NCBI RefSeq assembly: GCF_001187865.1 | Contig: NZ_LGIT01000009.1 | Location: 744,001 to 808,000 of the forward strand | DNA from: Klebsiella sp. RIT-PI-d | GTDB lineage: Bacteria > Pseudomonadota > Gammaproteobacteria > Enterobacterales > Enterobacteriaceae | Direction of reading: 5' to 3' | DNA length: 64,000 nt | Part shown: positions 61,270-64,000 of the stretch, in pieces | How the letters are laid out: each line of letters opens with the position of its first letter | Position numbering within the stretch: position 1 is the stretch's first letter | The notes under the pieces: model-generated | Told to the model about the DNA's origin: nothing | Database searches by the model: none | Seen by the model: the letters and a program-made list of their open reading frames with translations, nothing else | Made by a program: the position numbers and the translations under genes

Positions 61270-62088
61270 ATGCACACGCGCCGTCTACTCCGATTAAGCC
61301 GTTTTCGCCGTAATAAACGCCGACTTCATGAACGTCTGCGTCAACGCATTTTCTTCAGAGACAGGGTGCCAGGAGAGATGGAAAAACCAAGAGTTGTGGT
61401 GCTGACCGGGGCCGGTATTTCAGCCGAGTCAGGTATTCGCACTTTCCGTGCGGCGGATGGCTTATGGGAAGAGCATCGGGTAGAAGACGTAGCCACGCCA
61501 GAAGGGTTCGCTCGCGATCCGGCGCTGGTGCAGGCATTCTATAATGCCCGACGCCAGCAGCTTCAGCAAAATGACATCATGCCTAATGCGGCGCATCTGG
61601 CGCTGGCCAGGCTTGAAGAAGCCCTTGGCGATCGTTTTCTGCTGGTCACTCAAAACATCGACAACCTGCATGAACGTGCGGGTAATCACCACATCATTCA
61701 TATGCACGGTGAACTGCTCAAGGTTCGTTGCTCATGGAGCGGTCAGGTACTGGAGTGGACCGGTGATGTGACACCTGACGATAAGTGTCACTGCTGCCAG
61801 TTTCCTGCGCCGCTGCGTCCGCACGTTGTGTGGTTCGGCGAAATGCCGCTTGGCATGGATGAAATTTACAACGCGCTGGCGATGGCCGACATTTTTATCG
61901 CTATCGGCACCTCCGGGCATGTTTATCCCGCTGCGGGTTTCGTTCATGAAGCGCGGCTTCACGGGGCGCACACCGTGGAGTTGAATCTCGAACAGAGCCA
62001 GGTTGGCAGCGAGTTCGAAGAGAAACATTATGGCCTGGCCAGTGAAGTGGTACCGGCCTTTGTTGAGAAGTTGATTAAAGGTCTGTAA
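61270..62088 (+). CDS. cobB: NAD-dependent protein deacylase CobB (sirtuin)
   Basis: CobB removes acetyl and succinyl groups from protein lysines using NAD. The 272-aa long form starts with an Arg-rich leader ([23 protein letters not shown]). The sirtuin domain begins with [18 protein letters not shown], then [12 protein letters not shown] and HMHGEL with the catalytic His. Four Zn cysteines would be expected from RCSWSG and [11 protein letters not shown] second start at 61378 (MEKPRVVVL) has AGGAGAG right before it and corresponds to the short isoform known in enterobacteria. It lies directly behind nagK. Confidence 0.96.
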   Translation: MHTRRLLRLSRFRRNKRRLHERLRQRIFFRDRVPGEMEKPRVVVLTGAGISAESGIRTFRAADGLWEEHRVEDVATPEGFARDPALVQAFYNARRQQLQQNDIMPNAAHLALARLEEALGDRFLLVTQNIDNLHERAGNHHIIHMHGELLKVRCSWSGQVLEWTGDVTPDDKCHCCQFPAPLRPHVVWFGEMPLGMDEIYNALAMADIFIAIGTSGHVYPAAGFVHEARLHGAHTVELNLEQSQVGSEFEEKHYGLASEVVPAFVEKLIKGL

Positions 62089-62095
62089 GTCAGTT

Positions 62096-62120
62096 CAGGC
62101 GGAGCATCACGCTCCGCCTG
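62096..62120. terminator. Terminator between convergent cobB and potD
   Basis: CAGGCGGAGC and GCTCCGCCTG form a perfect 10-bp stem with a 5-nt loop between two convergent stop codons. There is no long T run, so strength is uncertain. The ycfZ-ymfA genes found here in E. coli K-12 are absent. Confidence 0.65.
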
Positions 62121-62127
62121 CTGGCAA

Positions 62128-63174
62128 CTAGCGTCCTGCTTTCAGCTTCTGATAATACTGCTCATAAATCGCACTGGCATCACCTACGTCATTCTGCCAT
62201 TCACCTTTACTGATGGTTTCAGCATCCGGATACAGTGATTTGTCACCGGCAACCTCCGGGCTTAACAGCTTACGTGCCGCCAGGTTTGGCGTTGGGTAAC
62301 CAATGGTTTCAGCAACTTCTTTCGCGACATCCGGACGCAGCAGGAAGTTAATCAGTTTCAGCGCACCTTCTTTATTTTTCGCATTTGCCGGGATCGCGAG
62401 GCTATCCATCCAGAAAATACCGCCCTCTTTTGGCCACACAATCTGTAATGGGGTGCCTGCCTGACGGGCAACGAACGCCGAGCCGTTCCAGACCATGCCC
62501 AGGTTCACTTCACCTTCCATATACGGATTAGCCGGGTTATCTGAGTTAAAGGCGGCTACGTTAGGCATCAGCTTTTGCAGCTCCCTATACGCGGCTTCAA
62601 TTTCCTTTGGATCGGTAGTATTACCGGAATAGCCCAGTTTACGCAGGGCGATCTGGAAGACTTCACGAGCATCATCGGTCAGTAGCAGGCTGCTTTTATA
62701 TTCCGGTTTCCATAAATCGGCCCAGCTGGTCACGCTTTTAGGGTCGATTTCGTCGCTATTAACACCAATTGCCGTTGCGCCCCAGATGTAGGGAATGGAG
62801 TAATCGTTACCTGGATCGAAAGGTTTATTAAGCACCTCAGGATCGAGGTTTTTAAAGTTGCTTAATTGCGACTTGTCGATCTTCTGGATCATGCCTTCTT
62901 TACGCATTTTATCGACAAAATAGGTGGAAGGGACCACCAGGTCGTACGCGCCGTCTTTATACGTTTTAAGCTTGGCATACATGGTTTCGTTCGATTCATA
63001 GGTCGAATAGATAACTTTGATGCCGGTCTCTTTAGTGAACTGTTCCAGCAAGCCTGGCGGAACATATTCGGTCCAGTTATAAAAATACAGCGTTTTGCTA
63101 TCATCGGCGTGGGCGGCGCTCATGCCGAAGGCCAGTGCGCCCGCAGCCAGCAGGTGGCGTGACCATTTCATCAT
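62128..63174 (-). CDS. potD: Spermidine/putrescine-binding protein PotD
   Basis: PotD is the periplasmic substrate-binding protein of the PotABCD polyamine importer, preferring spermidine. The 348-aa product equals the E. coli length, with a signal peptide (MMKWSRHLLAAGALAFGMSAAHA, cut before DDSKT). Key parts match E. coli: LYFYNWTEYVPPGLLEQF, YSTYESNETMYAKLK, VPSTYFVDKM, IWGATAIGVN, GMVWNGSAF and GGIFWMDSLAIP, with the aromatic and acidic side chains that bind the polyamine. I choose the ATG at 63174; the frame is open 15 codons further up, into potC. It follows potC by 1 nt. Confidence 0.97.
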   Translation of the reverse strand: MMKWSRHLLAAGALAFGMSAAHADDSKTLYFYNWTEYVPPGLLEQFTKETGIKVIYSTYESNETMYAKLKTYKDGAYDLVVPSTYFVDKMRKEGMIQKIDKSQLSNFKNLDPEVLNKPFDPGNDYSIPYIWGATAIGVNSDEIDPKSVTSWADLWKPEYKSSLLLTDDAREVFQIALRKLGYSGNTTDPKEIEAAYRELQKLMPNVAAFNSDNPANPYMEGEVNLGMVWNGSAFVARQAGTPLQIVWPKEGGIFWMDSLAIPANAKNKEGALKLINFLLRPDVAKEVAETIGYPTPNLAARKLLSPEVAGDKSLYPDAETISKGEWQNDVGDASAIYEQYYQKLKAGR

Positions 63175-63175
63175 C

Positions 63176-63955
63176 TTAACGTCCCCTTGTTTTATCACGT
63201 GCAATAAGCTGGCTGGCAATCACCATAACCAGCGATAGGATCAGTAAAATTGTTGCCAGCGCGTTCACCTCGGGCGATACGCCAACTTTTACCATCGAAT
63301 AAATCTTCAGCGGCAGAATTTCATATGCCGGACCGGTCACAAATGATGACACCACGACATCATCCATTGACAAGGTAAAACTAAGCAGCCAGCCGGCGGC
63401 AACCGCAGGCATCGCCAGCGGGAGAATAATTTTGCGCAGGATCGTCATTTCGCTGGCGCCCAGATCTTTTGCCGCTTCCAGCATACGCACATCAAACCCT
63501 TTGAGGCGCGAATAGACCGTCACCACCACAAAGGGCAGGCAAAAGGTTATATGCGAAAACAGCAGCGACCAGAAGCCCAGCTCAATCCCCAGTACCATAA
63601 ACAGCACCAGCAGCGAAATAGCCATCACGATATCGGGCGACATCATGACCACAAACAGCATACCGCTTACGAACGGCTTACCGCGAAAGCGATAGCGATA
63701 AAGCGCCACGGCGGTTAATGAGCCAATCAGCGTTGCCAGCGTTGCCGAGAACACTGCCATAGTCAGCGAGTGCCGGGCTGCCTGGAGCAGGCTGTCATTA
63801 TTCATCAGCAGGCTATACCACTTAGTCGTAAAGCCCTGCCAGTTAATGCCAAAACGCGAACTGTTAAACGAGTTTACGATCAGGATGATGATCGGAATAT
63901 AAAGATAAGCATAGATGGCAGTCATAAAACTGCCGCGCAGCAGTCGGCCGATCAT
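63176..63955 (-). CDS. potC: Spermidine/putrescine ABC permease PotC
   Basis: PotC is one of the two membrane subunits of the PotABCD polyamine importer. The 259-aa product is about 5 residues shorter than the E. coli one at the C terminus. Six membrane segments are visible from TAIYAYLYIPIIILIVNSF to ATILLILSLVMVIASQL. The EAA loop that touches the ATPase PotA reads EAAKDLGASEMTILRKIILPLAMPA. The ATG overlaps the potB stop by 4 nt (ATGA), so translation is coupled. Confidence 0.97.
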   Translation of the reverse strand: MIGRLLRGSFMTAIYAYLYIPIIILIVNSFNSSRFGINWQGFTTKWYSLLMNNDSLLQAARHSLTMAVFSATLATLIGSLTAVALYRYRFRGKPFVSGMLFVVMMSPDIVMAISLLVLFMVLGIELGFWSLLFSHITFCLPFVVVTVYSRLKGFDVRMLEAAKDLGASEMTILRKIILPLAMPAVAAGWLLSFTLSMDDVVVSSFVTGPAYEILPLKIYSMVKVGVSPEVNALATILLILSLVMVIASQLIARDKTRGR

Positions 63956-64000
63956 ATCAGCGCCCCTTTTTTATTCAAAAGACGTTTATGATTCAGGATG
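63952..64000 (-). CDS. potB: Spermidine/putrescine ABC permease PotB, 3' end only
   Basis: Only the last 16 codons are inside the window; on the minus strand they read ILNHKRLLNKKGALI and then TGA. This tail resembles the E. coli PotB end (LLNKKGE). Its stop overlaps the potC start, the normal layout of the potABCD operon. Confidence 0.85.
   Translation of the reverse strand, partial: ILNHKRLLNKKGALI

Overview
The window is a continuous stretch of enterobacterial chromosome, closely collinear with the E. coli K-12 region from trhO (yceA) to potB. Nearly every product can be recognised by family and by length. The sequence is clearly not E. coli K-12. Several K-12 loci are missing at their expected places: yceO, mdtH, ldtC, ycfT and ycfZ-ymfA. 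Two insertions relative to K-12 are present: an MFS transporter/LysR pair between flgL and rne, and a small secreted protein between ptsG and fhuE. A member of the Enterobacteriaceae near Citrobacter, Enterobacter or Lelliottia fits; the genus cannot be decided from sequence reading alone. No rRNA, tRNA, CRISPR array, prophage or insertion sequence was seen.

Layout. 1-10.6 kb: the end of trhO, the yceI-yceJ pair, solA, bssS, SOS-controlled dinI, pyrC (PurR box and a leader hairpin over the ribosome binding site), lipoprotein yceB, grxB, then rimJ-yceH-yceM and the lipid II flippase murJ. 10.6-22.2 kb: the flagellar block flgN-flgM-flgA (minus strand) and flgBCDEFGHIJ plus flgKL (plus strand), which encode rod, hook, L/P rings, hook-junction proteins, the anti-sigma factor FlgM and chaperones. 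FlhDC-type and sigma-28-type sites lie at the expected places. 22.2-24.5 kb: the divergent MFS/LysR pair. 24.5-30.2 kb: rne with its long autoregulatory leader, rluC, REP elements and yceF.

30.3-41.1 kb: the yceD-rpmF-plsX-fabH-fabD-fabG-acpP-fabF phospholipid and fatty-acid cluster, then pabC-mltG-tmk-holB-ycfH, with overlapping or closely spaced genes. 41.1-46 kb: ptsG with a conserved Mlc/SgrS-type leader, the unknown secreted protein, and the siderophore receptor fhuE. 46-53.5 kb: hinT-ycfL-lpoB-thiK-nagZ-ycfP, ndh with a perfect FNR site, ycfJ, and divergent comR/bhsA. 53.5-64 kb: mfd, the lolCDE-nagK-cobB run, and the polyamine transporter genes potD-potC-potB (potB cut by the window edge).

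Functional themes are flagellar assembly, envelope biogenesis (murJ, lpoB, mltG, nagZ, nagK, lolCDE), fatty-acid and phospholipid synthesis, RNA processing and modification, and stress control (LexA, FNR, ComR, putative Fur). The genuinely accessory content is small. The most notable items are the MFS/LysR pair with a palindromic T-N11-A box, the secreted protein that faintly resembles ecotin, the enlarged RNase E tail with a three-copy 30-bp repeat, and a nine-G run inside essential tmk.
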